A stretch of 64,000 bases of DNA from Vibrio lentus (GCF_030409755.1 NZ_JAUFQE010000002.1:3635117-3699116); one strand, 5' to 3'. Positions 39,047 through 48,805 are shown, counted from the first letter of the stretch. The notes: generated by a model not told the origin, from the letters alone. Numbers and translations: made by a program.

Positions 39047-40639
39047 CTAGACCGTTTGTAGCTTGTTGACTTCTTGAGTCTGTTTTTTACCTGCTAAGCA
39101 GACAACCAACGAGACCAAGGTGCCAATACATAATTGATAAGGGAAAGCCAATCGAATACCAACCCAGTCAGCGTTAATCACGCCCATCACGCTATCCCAC
39201 ACGTAAGCCTGCATCAGTAATGTCGTTAAGAAACCGGCGATAAGGGCTAGAGCAACCGAGGTTTCGTTGCCACGTTCAGTAAAGATTGCAGTGAAGTACA
39301 CGCCCAGTAAACCTGTGTAGGCAAACACCATCACACTCAGTGCAAATGATAACAGTGGCATGTCGGTGTATTGCTGCCAGTAATAACACAAGATGCCCAT
39401 ACTACCCAGAGCGGCTGCTGCTACAGCCATACCAACGCGTCCAGCTTTCACGTAATGGAAGTCATCTTGCTCTCCTTTACGAGCTTCTAACCAAGGCTTG
39501 TAAATATCTTGTACCGCAACTGAAGACATAGAGTTTAAGCCGGAGTTTAACGTTGAAAGTGCTGCTGCAACCACACCAACAGTCACTAAGCCACGAAGAC
39601 CCGCAGGCATTTCATTCAGCACGTAGTACATGAAGATCGTTACGTTTTCGCCATTAAAGTTTTGCACGACTTCTTTGCCTTCCACACCCATTAGCTCAGG
39701 CCTTTGATAGAAGACATACAGTAGCAAGCCAATAGACATGAATACGAGCACAACTGGAATCGAAAAGATGATTGAGTTGATCATCGCCTTTGAACCTTGC
39801 TTGGCATCTTTGCACGTCAACACACGTTGCGTCATGTCTTGATCAAGGCCAAATGCACCGATGTTTAATAGGACAAAGCCAGTGATACATGCCCAGAAAC
39901 TAAAGGTGCCAGCAGGGCTAAAGTCGAGAGTGAAATCGAGTAAGGTCAGCTTAGACGATTGGCCTTCGCCAGGGTTTGCTAGTACTTGAGCTATTTGGCC
40001 GAAGTCGGCTGGAATTTGTCCCAGTAAGTAGATGATGACGGCAATAGCAGCACCGACATACACCACAAGTTGAATTAGGTCACTCCAGATGACGGAACGA
40101 ATGCCACCCATGTAGGTATAAGCAAGGCCGACAGCGACTAAAATAACAACTGAAGTCACCACACTGCTGGGGGCAATATCGGTAAACAGAATCATCGAGA
40201 CTGCAATCGCAGCCATGTAGAGGCGAGCACCTGAAGCAAACACTCGGCCGACCAAATACATCACGCCTGCACGTTGTTTGGTTTTCTCGCCAAAGCGCAC
40301 TTTGAGTAGTTCATAAACGGTTGAGACTTTGTTTTGATAGAAACGAGGAATAAGTACCAAGGCAACGAAGATGGCACCAATAATGCCGCCAATGTTGGTC
40401 GCTAAGTAGGTTAAGTCACCACGGTAGCTAGATTCTGGCCCGCCTAAGAACGTCGCAGCAGATTGTGATGTCGCGAGCACCGAGATAGCCACGACCCACA
40501 TTGGCATCGAATTACCACCTAAAAAGTAGTCCTTAGTGCTCGTTATTTTTGTTCGGCTGAAGTGCCAACCTGTAAAAGCAATAATGGCGAAATATATCGC
40601 AAATACGGCCCAGTCCAGTGAGGTAAATAGTGAATTCAT
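39047..40639 (-). CDS. Sodium:solute symporter (SSS family), probable amino-sugar importer
   Basis: A 530-residue membrane protein with about 13-14 helices. KDYFLGGNSMPMWVVAISVLATSQSAATFLGGPE is typical of SSS/SGLT-type transporters, and TVGVVAAALSTLNSGLNSMSSVAVQDIYK carries the Na2-site serines. It is the first gene of the recycling operon and three bases before the kinase. It likely imports MurNAc, anhydroMurNAc or GlcNAc, taking the place of the PTS importer MurP seen in E. coli murQP. GGAGCTGCT precedes the ATG. Confidence 0.85.
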   Translation of the reverse strand: MNSLFTSLDWAVFAIYFAIIAFTGWHFSRTKITSTKDYFLGGNSMPMWVVAISVLATSQSAATFLGGPESSYRGDLTYLATNIGGIIGAIFVALVLIPRFYQNKVSTVYELLKVRFGEKTKQRAGVMYLVGRVFASGARLYMAAIAVSMILFTDIAPSSVVTSVVILVAVGLAYTYMGGIRSVIWSDLIQLVVYVGAAIAVIIYLLGQIPADFGQIAQVLANPGEGQSSKLTLLDFTLDFSPAGTFSFWACITGFVLLNIGAFGLDQDMTQRVLTCKDAKQGSKAMINSIIFSIPVVLVFMSIGLLLYVFYQRPELMGVEGKEVVQNFNGENVTIFMYYVLNEMPAGLRGLVTVGVVAAALSTLNSGLNSMSSVAVQDIYKPWLEARKGEQDDFHYVKAGRVGMAVAAAALGSMGILCYYWQQYTDMPLLSFALSVMVFAYTGLLGVYFTAIFTERGNETSVALALIAGFLTTLLMQAYVWDSVMGVINADWVGIRLAFPYQLCIGTLVSLVVCLAGKKQTQEVNKLQTV

Positions 40640-40660
40640 AGCAGCTCCGTAGCATGAATA

Positions 40661-40686
40661 GGGTAGAGGGTAGAGGGTAGAGGGTA
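40661..40686 (-). repeat. 7-bp tandem repeat (GGGTAGA x 3.7) in the symporter leader
   Basis: GGGTAGA is repeated three full times plus GGGTA, about 22-47 bp before the symporter start codon and just beyond its ribosome site. Copy number could vary by slippage and alter expression, though no such effect can be shown here. Confidence 0.8.
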
Positions 40687-40735
40687 CTTATAGTTATTTT
40701 TTCAGAATGTCAGTTTGAATAATGAGTTTCAAAAT

Positions 40736-40754
40736 CTATTCCTTGGTGGAATAG
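40736..40754. promoter_or_regulatory. Probable MurR/RpiR operator, distal copy
   Basis: CTATTCC-N5-GGAATAG, a perfect 7-bp inverted repeat in the symporter-murR gap. It shares the TATTCC/GGAATA core with the palindrome at 40821. Confidence 0.6.
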
Positions 40755-40820
40755 TGACCAATGCTTTTCTTTGACCATGCTCCCAGAAGGCTGTGTTAGC
40801 TATTCCATATGAGAGAATTC

Positions 40821-40840
40821 ATTGGAATAATTATTCCAAT
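40821..40840. promoter_or_regulatory. Probable MurR/RpiR operator, proximal copy
   Basis: A perfect 20-bp palindrome ATTGGAATAATTATTCCAAT, centred about 70 bp before the regulator start. A half-like TATTCCATATGAGAGAATTC lies just before it (40801-40820). Sites between divergent sugar genes are the usual place for a local RpiR-type regulator. Confidence 0.65.
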
Positions 40841-40900
40841 GAAAATACAAAACTCGTTATGATAACGAAGAACTGGCAGAGGTAAGGGGAAGGGCATTTA

Positions 40901-41749
40901 GTGAAAGGCATTGCGAAAGTAAAAGCGCTGTTACCCAAGCTGTCTCCATCTGATGCGTTGGTGGCGCGATATGTTCTTGATCACCCACAACAGGTGAAGC
41001 AACTATCTTCGTCCGAGTTGGCCAAAGCCGTCGGAGTGAGCCAGTCAACGATAGTGAAGTTTAGTCAGAAGCTTGGTTATAAAGGGTTTTCAGAGATGAA
41101 GGTCAAACTCTACCAAAGCGATATGACTTATCAGCCCGTATCTCAACGTGGCATACATGGCACTATCACTCGTAAAGATCAACCCGACATGGTGATGGAC
41201 AAACTTCTTGCAAGCAAAACACAATCGCTTGAGCGCACTGTGTTATTAAATGAAGGTGAGCAGCTAAACCATGCCGCAGATATTTTGCATCTTGCGCGTA
41301 AGGTGCAGATCTCAGGCGTAGGCGCTTCATCTTTGGTGGCGAAAGATCTTGCCTATAAGTTGATGAAAATAGGCCATGCTGCCAATGCAGAGCAGGATGC
41401 CCATATTCAAATTGCCAATGCCGCTTCTCTTTCTGAAAATGATGTGTTGATTGCGATTTCTTATTCTGGAAACACCAGAGAAGTGGTGAAGGTTGCTCAG
41501 CTAGCCAGATCGAAAAAGGCCAAGGTGATAGTGATTAGTCAGCTATCCCCTTCTGCTTTAGACAAATACGCTGATATTAAGTTGATATCAGCAGCCGACG
41601 AAAATCATATTCGCAGTTCATCTATAACTGCTCGTGATAGCCAACTTTTTATTACTGACTTGTTGTTCATTGCGTTAACTCAGCAGGAAGAGCAAGCCGA
41701 CCAATTAATTGAACAAAGTAAATCTGCAGTAGCAGAATTTAAGCAATAA
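40901..41749 (+). CDS. MurR/RpiR-family transcriptional regulator
   Basis: A 282-residue regulator: N-terminal helix-turn-helix ([35 protein letters not shown]) and a C-terminal SIS sugar-phosphate domain ([37 protein letters not shown]). E. coli MurR represses murQP and responds to MurNAc-6-P; this is its likely counterpart. GTG start at 40901. It is divergent from the symporter operon, with operators between, and 11 bp before nagZ. Confidence 0.88.
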   Translation: MKGIAKVKALLPKLSPSDALVARYVLDHPQQVKQLSSSELAKAVGVSQSTIVKFSQKLGYKGFSEMKVKLYQSDMTYQPVSQRGIHGTITRKDQPDMVMDKLLASKTQSLERTVLLNEGEQLNHAADILHLARKVQISGVGASSLVAKDLAYKLMKIGHAANAEQDAHIQIANAASLSENDVLIAISYSGNTREVVKVAQLARSKKAKVIVISQLSPSALDKYADIKLISAADENHIRSSSITARDSQLFITDLLFIALTQQEEQADQLIEQSKSAVAEFKQ

Positions 41750-41760
41750 AAGGATATTGT

Positions 41761-42750
41761 ATGGGACCGTTGTGGGTAGATGTTGCGGGCTATGAGCTAA
41801 CAGCTGAAGACAGAGAAATTTTAGAGCACCCAACCGTTGGTGGTCTCATCTTATTTGCTAGAAACTACCACGATAGTAAACAGCTATCGGCGTTAAATAA
41901 AGAGATCCGCAAAGTTGCAAAACGTCCTATTTTAATCGGTGTTGACCAAGAAGGTGGCCGAGTTCAACGCTTCCGCGATGGTTTTTCAATTATCCCAGCA
42001 GCTCAAGAATTTGCGACCAAGAATAATGGCGAGCAATTAGCAGAACAAGCGGGTTGGTTGATGGCGGCGGAGTTGATTGCCCATGATATCGATCTGAGCT
42101 TTGCGCCTGTTTTAGACAAAGGCCACGACTGTAAAGCGATTGGTAGCCGAGCATTTGGTGAAGATATTGATACCATCGTTCGCCACAGTAGTGCTTTTAT
42201 TAAAGGCATGAAATCGGTTGGCATGGCGACAACAGGAAAGCACTTTCCAGGACACGGTGGCGTGATTGCTGATTCGCACCTTGAAACGCCTTACGATCCT
42301 AGAGACGATATCTTTGAAACTGATATGGCGATCTTCAAGGCTCAAATTGAAGCTGGAATATTAGATGCGATGATGCCTGCACACGTGGTTTTTTCTCACT
42401 ATGATGATCAACCAGCTAGTGGCTCTGAGTATTGGTTGCAGAAAGTATTGAAGCAGCAGCTTGGATTTAAAGGCTTGGTATTCTCTGATGACTTAACGAT
42501 GGAAGGCGCTGCAATTATGGGTGGGCCAACCGACAGAGCGAAGGCTGCTCTGAATGCGGGTTGCGACATGGTGTTGATGTGTAATAAACGAGATGCACAA
42601 ATTGAGGCTCTTGATCACTTAGCGATTCAAGAGGTACCTTTAGCCAACTCATTGCTTAAAAAGCACAGCTTTGATTTACCGACGCTTCACTCGGATAGCC
42701 GATGGAAAGAGGCCTCAGAGCAAATTAAGCGGATGTTAAACGCTGGGTGA
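41761..42750 (+). CDS. nagZ: Beta-N-acetylhexosaminidase NagZ
   Basis: A cytoplasmic GH3 enzyme that removes GlcNAc from anhydro-muropeptides, making the substrates for AnmK and AmpD. A 329-residue single-domain barrel. The catalytic histidine loop is in [19 protein letters not shown] and the nucleophile Asp in [28 protein letters not shown] is the family start motif. AAGGATATTGT lies before the ATG. Paired with the MurR-like gene, it ties the enzyme to the recycling divergon. Confidence 0.96.
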   Translation: MGPLWVDVAGYELTAEDREILEHPTVGGLILFARNYHDSKQLSALNKEIRKVAKRPILIGVDQEGGRVQRFRDGFSIIPAAQEFATKNNGEQLAEQAGWLMAAELIAHDIDLSFAPVLDKGHDCKAIGSRAFGEDIDTIVRHSSAFIKGMKSVGMATTGKHFPGHGGVIADSHLETPYDPRDDIFETDMAIFKAQIEAGILDAMMPAHVVFSHYDDQPASGSEYWLQKVLKQQLGFKGLVFSDDLTMEGAAIMGGPTDRAKAALNAGCDMVLMCNKRDAQIEALDHLAIQEVPLANSLLKKHSFDLPTLHSDSRWKEASEQIKRMLNAG

Positions 42751-42773
42751 TAAATAAACACTCTATAAGTTTT

Positions 42774-42806
42774 AAGAAGGCGATATTAAAAATATCGCCT
42801 TTTTTG
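42774..42806 (+). terminator. Rho-independent terminator after nagZ
   Basis: AAGGCGATATT-AAA-AATATCGCCTT followed by TTTT. Confidence 0.92.
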
Positions 42807-42862
42807 TATGTGCTAGGCATGGTTTAGGCCTATTTGTGCCTCAGAATGAACTAAAGATAGGG

Positions 42863-42880
42863 TGTAAATTTAAATTTACA
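42863..42880. promoter_or_regulatory. TyrR box 1 (consensus) upstream of aroF
   Basis: TGTAAATTTAAATTTACA exactly fits TGTAAA-N6-TTTACA, the strong TyrR site. Confidence 0.9.
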
Positions 42881-42885
42881 TTAAA

Positions 42886-42903
42886 TGTTTTTTATTGTTT
42901 ACA
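42886..42903. promoter_or_regulatory. TyrR box 2 (weak) upstream of aroF
   Basis: TGTTTT-N6-TTTACA, starting 23 bp after box 1. A strong-plus-weak pair allows tyrosine-dependent hexamer binding, as in E. coli aroF. Confidence 0.7.
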
Positions 42904-42969
42904 CTTGCAATCGTTTTTGTAGCTGTTATTGTGTTTTTAAAGATTGTTAGCCCAAATGGAAATGTTGGG

Positions 42970-42987
42970 TGTAAAAATAAATATACA
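42970..42987. promoter_or_regulatory. TyrR box 3 near the aroF start
   Basis: TGTAAA-N6-TATACA, one mismatch from consensus, only 10 bp before the ATG. Binding here could block elongation or initiation. Confidence 0.7.
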
Positions 42988-42996
42988 GGTTGAGTT

Positions 42997-44070
42997 ATGC
43001 AAAAAAGTGAATTAAGCAATGTCAATATCATCGACGAACAGGTACTGATTACTCCTGAGGAGTTAAAAGCGAAATTACCTTTGAGCGATAATGCTCGTCG
43101 TTTTATTCAAGAGTCTCGTGAAACGATTGCGAATATCATTCATAAGAAAGATCACCGTATGCTAATCGTGTGTGGTCCATGTTCTATTCACGATCTAGAA
43201 GCGGCGAAAGAGTACGCAAAACGCCTCAAAGCACTTTCTGAAGAACTGAGCGACCAACTGTATATTGTTATGCGTGTTTACTTTGAAAAGCCTCGTACCA
43301 CGGTTGGTTGGAAAGGTTTGATCAATGACCCACATCTAGATGGTACGTTCGATATTGAGCATGGTCTGCATGTAGGTCGTGAGCTTTTAGTTGAATTAGC
43401 TGAGATGGAAATCCCACTAGCGACAGAAGCACTAGACCCAATCAGCCCACAATACCTAGCAGATACATTCAGCTGGGCCGCGATTGGTGCACGTACGACT
43501 GAATCTCAAACTCACCGTGAAATGGCAAGTGGCCTTTCAATGCCAATCGGCTTTAAGAATGGTACTGACGGTAACTTAGGTACTGCAATTAATGCGATGC
43601 AGGCTGCTTCTTCTAGTCACCGTTTCATGGGTATCAGCCGCGAAGGTGAGGTTGCACTGCTAACGACTCAGGGTAACCCAAACGGTCACGTGATTTTACG
43701 TGGTGGTAAGCAGACGAACTACGATTCAGTATCTGTACACGAATGTGAGCAAGAGCTGGGTAAATCTGGTTTAGAAGCGGCGTTGATGGTTGATTGCAGC
43801 CACGCTAACTCTCGTAAAGACTTCCGTCGTCAACCATTGGTTGCTGAAGACGTTATCCACCAAGTGCGTGAAGGCAATAAATCAATTATAGGCCTGATGA
43901 TTGAGAGCCACATTAACGAAGGTAATCAGCCGTCAGATATTCCTCTAAATGAGATGAAATACGGCGTTTCTATTACCGACGCGTGTATCAATTGGGAGTC
44001 AACTGAGGCACTATTGAAGCATGCACATACGGAATTAGTCCCGTTTTTAGAGAACCGCCTGAAAGGTTAG
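42997..44070 (+). CDS. aroF: 3-deoxy-7-phosphoheptulonate (DAHP) synthase, tyrosine-regulated type
   Basis: First step of the shikimate pathway. A 357-residue type I AroFGH enzyme: CGPCSIHD (metal/PEP Cys), MRVYFEKPRTTVGWKGLINDP, GARTTESQTHREMASGLSMPIGFKNGTDG and DCSHANSRKD are conserved. It is assigned to the Tyr-sensitive isozyme because three TyrR boxes precede it and tyrA follows, as in E. coli aroF-tyrA. The exact feedback specificity is inferred. Confidence 0.92.
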   Translation: MQKSELSNVNIIDEQVLITPEELKAKLPLSDNARRFIQESRETIANIIHKKDHRMLIVCGPCSIHDLEAAKEYAKRLKALSEELSDQLYIVMRVYFEKPRTTVGWKGLINDPHLDGTFDIEHGLHVGRELLVELAEMEIPLATEALDPISPQYLADTFSWAAIGARTTESQTHREMASGLSMPIGFKNGTDGNLGTAINAMQAASSSHRFMGISREGEVALLTTQGNPNGHVILRGGKQTNYDSVSVHECEQELGKSGLEAALMVDCSHANSRKDFRRQPLVAEDVIHQVREGNKSIIGLMIESHINEGNQPSDIPLNEMKYGVSITDACINWESTEALLKHAHTELVPFLENRLKG

Positions 44071-44142
44071 CCAGAGTTTAAATTTAAGTGCCTCATCTAA
44101 TGGGGCATTTTAAGATCTGTCGCTAACGAACCTGCGTCAATG

Positions 44143-44178
44143 CGGGCTTTTAGATTAGTACGGGCTTATAGATTAGTA
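44143..44178 (+). repeat. 18-bp tandem duplication before tyrA
   Basis: CGGGCTTTTAGATTAGTA is followed directly by CGGGCTTATAGATTAGTA, one mismatch. It ends 9 bp before the tyrA ATG and borders its ribosome site. Probably a slippage duplication. Confidence 0.85.
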
Positions 44179-44187
44179 AGGAATAAA

Positions 44188-45315
44188 ATGGCCGTTGAAC
44201 TGAACGAATTACGCGACCAAATCGATGCTGTCGATAAACAAATGTTGGATTTACTGGCTCAACGACTGGCTCTAGTAGAGAAAGTCGGCGAAGTGAAAAG
44301 TGAACATGGTTTACCTATTTATGTACCGGAACGTGAAGCCGCGATGTTGGCATCTCGTCGTCAAGAAGCCGAGAAAATAGGGGTTCCGCCACAGTTAATC
44401 GAAGATATTTTGCGTCGTACTATGCGTGAGTCTTATGCCAGTGAAAAAGATTCTGGTTTTAAGTGTCTTAACCCAGAGTTGCGTTCAGTGGTTATCGTTG
44501 GTGGTAATGGTCAACTTGGCGGTCTGTTTGGCCGTATGTTCAAGCTTTCTGGCTACGAAGTGAAAATCCTTGGCAGCCAAGATTGGGATAGAGCCGATGA
44601 GATCTTAGATAATGCCGGCCTTGTGGTTGTTACGGTTCCAATTCACCTGACGGAAGGTGTGATTGCGAAGCTGGGTAACCTACCAAGCGATTGTATTCTT
44701 TGTGATTTGACGTCGATTAAATCAAAGCCTCTACAAGCCATGATGAACATGCACCAAGGCCCTGTGGTTGGATTACACCCAATGTTTGGTCCTGATGTTC
44801 CAAGCCTTGCGAAACAAGTGATTGTTTACAGTGATGGACGTGGTTCTGAAAGCTACCAATGGTTGCTGAATCAATTTGGTATTTGGGGCGCGAGCCTTTG
44901 CCAGATGGATGCTGCTGAACACGATCACGGCATGACTCTGATTCAAGCACTTCGTCACTTCACCTCTTTTGCTTACGGCTTGCACCTGAGTAAAGAGAAT
45001 CCAAACATTGATCAGCTTCTGAAGCTAAGTTCGCCAATCTACCGACTGGAGATTGCGATGGTTGGCCGTTTGTTTGCTCAAGACCCGAACTTATACGGTG
45101 ATATCATTCTTTCTTCGGATGAGAATATTGAGATGATTCGACGTTTCCATAGTCGTTTCGGCGAAGCATTAGAAATCTTGGATGGGAAAGATAAAGCCAA
45201 GTTTGTTGATAGCTTTAATCAAGTCAGTGATTGGTTTGGTGACTACTCACAGCAGTTCTTGCAAGAGAGCCAAAACCTTTTAAAACAAGCACATGACTCG
45301 ATTCATCGTGGCTAA
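44188..45315 (+). CDS. tyrA: Chorismate mutase / prephenate dehydrogenase (T-protein)
   Basis: A bifunctional enzyme leading to tyrosine. The N-terminal AroQ chorismate mutase ([35 protein letters not shown]) is followed by an NAD-binding dehydrogenase ([28 protein letters not shown]). 375 residues, as in E. coli (373). The start [10 protein letters not shown] at 44188 follows GTAAGGAATAAA; the open frame to 44140 runs through the tandem duplication and is rejected. Cotranscribed with aroF. Confidence 0.95.
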   Translation: MAVELNELRDQIDAVDKQMLDLLAQRLALVEKVGEVKSEHGLPIYVPEREAAMLASRRQEAEKIGVPPQLIEDILRRTMRESYASEKDSGFKCLNPELRSVVIVGGNGQLGGLFGRMFKLSGYEVKILGSQDWDRADEILDNAGLVVVTVPIHLTEGVIAKLGNLPSDCILCDLTSIKSKPLQAMMNMHQGPVVGLHPMFGPDVPSLAKQVIVYSDGRGSESYQWLLNQFGIWGASLCQMDAAEHDHGMTLIQALRHFTSFAYGLHLSKENPNIDQLLKLSSPIYRLEIAMVGRLFAQDPNLYGDIILSSDENIEMIRRFHSRFGEALEILDGKDKAKFVDSFNQVSDWFGDYSQQFLQESQNLLKQAHDSIHRG

Positions 45316-45332
45316 TCACTATTTGAAATTAT

Positions 45333-45367
45333 AAAAAAAGAGCGACCTGATGGTCGCTCTTTTTGTT
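45333..45367. terminator. Bidirectional terminator after tyrA
   Basis: AAAAAAAGAGCGACC-TGAT-GGTCGCTCTTTTTG, between tyrA and the convergent M23 gene. Confidence 0.92.
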
Positions 45368-45459
45368 TGTGCTGAATGCTATAAAAGCATTTGGCCTACA
45401 GTAGTCTAAAAGCAATTAGATCATCATAGGCCAAACCAACATCTCCTAATAACCAACAA

Positions 45460-46470
45460 CTAGTTAGTCGTGATAGGCTTTTTGTTCTCTTCACTCGATA
45501 CGGTGTCGATAGTCGAGCTAATGTAAGGCACGTTAGTCAGGTTGATCTGCAAGCGAACTACATTATCAATCAGTTGAACCAGTGGACCCCACTTAACTTT
45601 TTTCTCTTTCTCGAACACGTAGTTGAAGTTTTCCGGTGTCCAATCCATCAAGTATTGAGGATTCAATGAACGACCAAGGAAGCGTACTTCATAATGCAGG
45701 TGTGGCCCGGTTGAGTTACCTGAGTTACCACAACTCGCGATCACATCACCTTTACTAACAAACTGACCGCTGCGAACTTTGAATTTTTGTAGGTGCGCGT
45801 AAGAACTCATGAAGCCGAACGAGTGACGCATAGTAATAAAGTTACCGAAGCCTTTTTTACTTGGGCGTACCGTTTCAATGACTCCATCTGCGGGCGCGAC
45901 AATGTCTTCACCACGTTTACACGTCAGGTCGATACCAGTATGTACATGACGTTTACCTGAGATAGGGTTAGTGCGGCTACCATAAGAAGAAGATATACGC
46001 TGATAAGCCATAGGACTGTCGTTTGGAATCAAGCGAAACATTGTGGCTCTTACTGCTGAATCTACCGCAGCCGCATCAATGCGATCTTCTAAAGAGACAT
46101 CATCGGTAAGCAGCTCTTCATCGGCAAGGCCAAGTACTGATTCCACATCGAATACACGCTTACCAAGCAGTTGAATGGTGCCTTCTTTCTCGGTGAGTGT
46201 TTGCGATAACGAGTGATTGGTTTCTACCTGTTCAGCGTAAAGAAACTCAGTTTGCTCTTTTTCAACAATCAGCGTTTCAATCAACTGTTGTGCATCGCCC
46301 GCTTGCATTGCGAGCTCTTGTTTACCTTCGAAGTGTATGTAGGCAGCTCCGCCAATTAACAACGGCACTGAAAAAATTGCAGTGGTGCACATGAGCACGG
46401 CTTTTCGGCCGAAGTAAAACGTCTGTTCCCCATTGTTAGAGGGAATAGTAATGGAAATTTTTTTAGACAT
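45460..46470 (-). CDS. M23 family metallopeptidase (periplasmic, membrane-anchored)
   Basis: A 336-residue protein: short cytoplasmic N-terminus, one membrane segment (about 25-47), a coiled-coil stretch (about 50-110) and a LytM/M23 domain. The zinc motifs HVHTGIDLT (HxxxD) and GPHLHYEVRF (HxH) are complete, so it should be an active endopeptidase rather than an EnvC/NlpD-type activator. It probably cuts peptidoglycan cross-links. Resembles the Shy endopeptidases of V. cholerae, but which one I cannot tell. Confidence 0.85.
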   Translation of the reverse strand: MSKKISITIPSNNGEQTFYFGRKAVLMCTTAIFSVPLLIGGAAYIHFEGKQELAMQAGDAQQLIETLIVEKEQTEFLYAEQVETNHSLSQTLTEKEGTIQLLGKRVFDVESVLGLADEELLTDDVSLEDRIDAAAVDSAVRATMFRLIPNDSPMAYQRISSSYGSRTNPISGKRHVHTGIDLTCKRGEDIVAPADGVIETVRPSKKGFGNFITMRHSFGFMSSYAHLQKFKVRSGQFVSKGDVIASCGNSGNSTGPHLHYEVRFLGRSLNPQYLMDWTPENFNYVFEKEKKVKWGPLVQLIDNVVRLQINLTNVPYISSTIDTVSSEENKKPITTN

Positions 46471-46518
46471 GGTTCTGTATTAACTAAATGCTTCTAATAG
46501 AAAAAGGTAATGGAGAGT

Positions 46519-46887
46519 TTATTCCTGACCTAAATCGGTAAGGTGTTCAATCTCTCTATAAAGCAGTTCATCGTCGCCGACATTAAGCTCAACAAGGCGC
46601 TTAAGGTGGCTAATACTATCAATATCTAAATGCTCTATGCGTAAACGCATTGAGGTATTGATGGTAGAGACTATCGTTGCTTCTAACTGAATATTGATAT
46701 CACTGTTGGTGAGCTTAAAGCTGACTTGAACAGGAGCATCGTGGCTGAGTTGCTGCCATTTATCACATTGAATGAGTAAACCATGGAGAGATAAGTCTTG
46801 CACTGAGCCTGATACATTTACTTGTCCTTGTGAGATCTCAGTCGGGACTTGATAAATAACTCGTGAAAATTGACGTCTTTCAAGCAT
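46519..46887 (-). CDS. plzA: PilZ-domain c-di-GMP receptor protein (PlzA-like)
   Basis: A 122-residue single PilZ domain. The c-di-GMP contacts RRQFSR (RxxxR) and DLSLHG (D/NxSxxG) are intact. The start MLERRQFSRV at 46887 is preferred; the frame runs to 46935 without a ribosome site. The symbol rests on position near aroF-tyrA and ettA-slt, where V. cholerae carries plzA (VC0697, from memory). It may act on motility or biofilm with VpsR and MbaA of this window. Confidence 0.75.
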   Translation of the reverse strand: MLERRQFSRVIYQVPTEISQGQVNVSGSVQDLSLHGLLIQCDKWQQLSHDAPVQVSFKLTNSDINIQLEATIVSTINTSMRLRIEHLDIDSISHLKRLVELNVGDDELLYREIEHLTDLGQE

Positions 46888-46977
46888 AGGTAATTTCTCT
46901 ATATCAATAGGTAAATAGTAAGCCAGATATATCAAAGGCCGCTATTATCGCGGCCTTTGTTCAAAATACAAGCTAAT

Positions 46978-48645
46978 TTACTTAGTAATACGCTTGTACT
47001 TGATACGGTGCGGTTCAGCCGCTTGTGCGCCCAGAGTCTTCTTCAGCCACTCTGTGTACTCAGTATAGTTACCTTCGTAGAAGTTAACTTGACCTTCATC
47101 ACGGTAGTCTAAGATATGGGTCGCAATACGGTCAAGGAACCAACGGTCATGCGAGATAACCATTGCACAGCCAGGGAACTCAAGCAGCGCTTCTTCAAGT
47201 GCACGCAGAGTTTCGACATCAAGGTCATTGGTTGGTTCATCGAGTAGCAGTACGTTACCGCCCGCTTTTAGCAGTTTCGCTAGGTGAACACGGTTACGTT
47301 CACCACCAGAAAGCTGACCGATGATTTTCTGTTGGTCGTTGCCTTTGAAGTTGAAGCGAGAGCAGTATGCACGAGCAGGGATTTCGAAGTTGTTGATCTT
47401 AATGATATCAGCGCCTTCAGAGATCTCTTGGAATACTGTTTTGGTGTCGTCCATGCTGTCACGGAACTGATCAACAGAAGCAAGCTTAACCGTTTCGCCT
47501 AATTCAACTGTGCCTGAATCTGGCTGTTCTGCGCCGCTTAGCATCTTGAATAGTGTTGATTTACCCGCACCGTTGGCACCAACGATACCGACGATAGCGC
47601 CTTTAGGCATGCTGAACGATAGGTCGTCGATAAGAACACGGTCACCAAATGACTTAGTTAGGTTCTTAACTTCAAGTACCTTGTCACCTAAACGCTCACC
47701 TGGCGGGATGAACAGTTCGTTGGTTTCGTTACGCTTCTGGTATTGGCCAGTCGTTAGTTCTTCAAAACGAGCCATACGAGCTTTAGATTTAGCCTGACGG
47801 CCTTTAGGATTCTGACGAACCCATTCAAGTTCTTTCTCGATAGTCTTTTGACGTGCGCTTTCACCTGATTTCTCTTGCTTCAGACGCTCATCTTTCTGTT
47901 CTAGCCAAGATGTGTAGTTACCTTCCCATGGAATACCTTCACCACGGTCAAGTTCTAGAATCCAGCCAGCAGCGTTGTCTAGGAAGTAACGGTCGTGGGT
48001 AATTGCCACAACAGTACCGCTGTAATCAACAAGGAAGTGCTCAAGCCAAGCCACTGATTCTGCATCCAAGTGGTTGGTTGGTTCATCAAGAAGCAGCATG
48101 TCTGGCTTCTCTAGAAGTAGACGACAGATCGCAACACGACGACGTTCACCACCTGATAGGAATTCGATTTTCGCATCCCACTCAGGAAGACGAAGTGCAT
48201 CAGCAGCACGCTCTAGAGCTGTCTCTAGGTTGTGGCCGTCTTTCGCTTGGATAAGTGCTTCAAGCTCGCCTTGCTCTTTAGCAAGAGCATCGAAATCTGC
48301 GTCTGGTTCTGCGTAAGCTGCGTAAACAGCATCGATACGCTTAAGTGCGTCAGCAACATCAGAAACCGCTTCTTCTACGATTTCACGGACTGTTTTTGAT
48401 TCGTCTAGTACAGGCTCTTGCGGTAGGTAACCGACTTTAAGGCCTTGCTGTGCACGAGCTTCACCATCAATATCAGTATCAATACCAGCCATGATACGTA
48501 GTAGGGTAGATTTACCTGAACCATTTAGACCCAAAACACCGATTTTAGCGCCAGGAAAAAAGCTAAGAGAAATGTCTTTAAGAATTTGACGCTTAGGTGG
48601 AACAGTTTTGCTCACCCGAGACATGGTATATACGTATTCAGCCAT
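46978..48645 (-). CDS. ettA: Energy-dependent translational throttle protein EttA (ABC-F)
   Basis: A 555-residue soluble ABC-F ATPase that binds the ribosomal E site and gates the first elongation steps in response to ATP/ADP. Two nucleotide-binding domains: Walker A GLNGSGKST and GANGAGKST, signatures LSGGERRRVA and LSGGERNRVH, Walker B LLLDEPTNHLD and LLLDEPTNDLD. The arm and P-site interaction motif region lie between them. Codon bias is high. Confidence 0.95.
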   Translation of the reverse strand: MAEYVYTMSRVSKTVPPKRQILKDISLSFFPGAKIGVLGLNGSGKSTLLRIMAGIDTDIDGEARAQQGLKVGYLPQEPVLDESKTVREIVEEAVSDVADALKRIDAVYAAYAEPDADFDALAKEQGELEALIQAKDGHNLETALERAADALRLPEWDAKIEFLSGGERRRVAICRLLLEKPDMLLLDEPTNHLDAESVAWLEHFLVDYSGTVVAITHDRYFLDNAAGWILELDRGEGIPWEGNYTSWLEQKDERLKQEKSGESARQKTIEKELEWVRQNPKGRQAKSKARMARFEELTTGQYQKRNETNELFIPPGERLGDKVLEVKNLTKSFGDRVLIDDLSFSMPKGAIVGIVGANGAGKSTLFKMLSGAEQPDSGTVELGETVKLASVDQFRDSMDDTKTVFQEISEGADIIKINNFEIPARAYCSRFNFKGNDQQKIIGQLSGGERNRVHLAKLLKAGGNVLLLDEPTNDLDVETLRALEEALLEFPGCAMVISHDRWFLDRIATHILDYRDEGQVNFYEGNYTEYTEWLKKTLGAQAAEPHRIKYKRITK

Positions 48646-48805
48646 TGCCGATCGATCCTAATTATTGTTCAAAATTGTCTGCTATTTTATACCAATATCC
48701 CCAAAGATGTTACTCCTAGGACAGAAAAGCCATTCTTGAACTAATCCTTACTTATTATTGTCACATTGGTCATTAAAACTATATTTAATAGGCTTCTGAG
48801 GCGAA

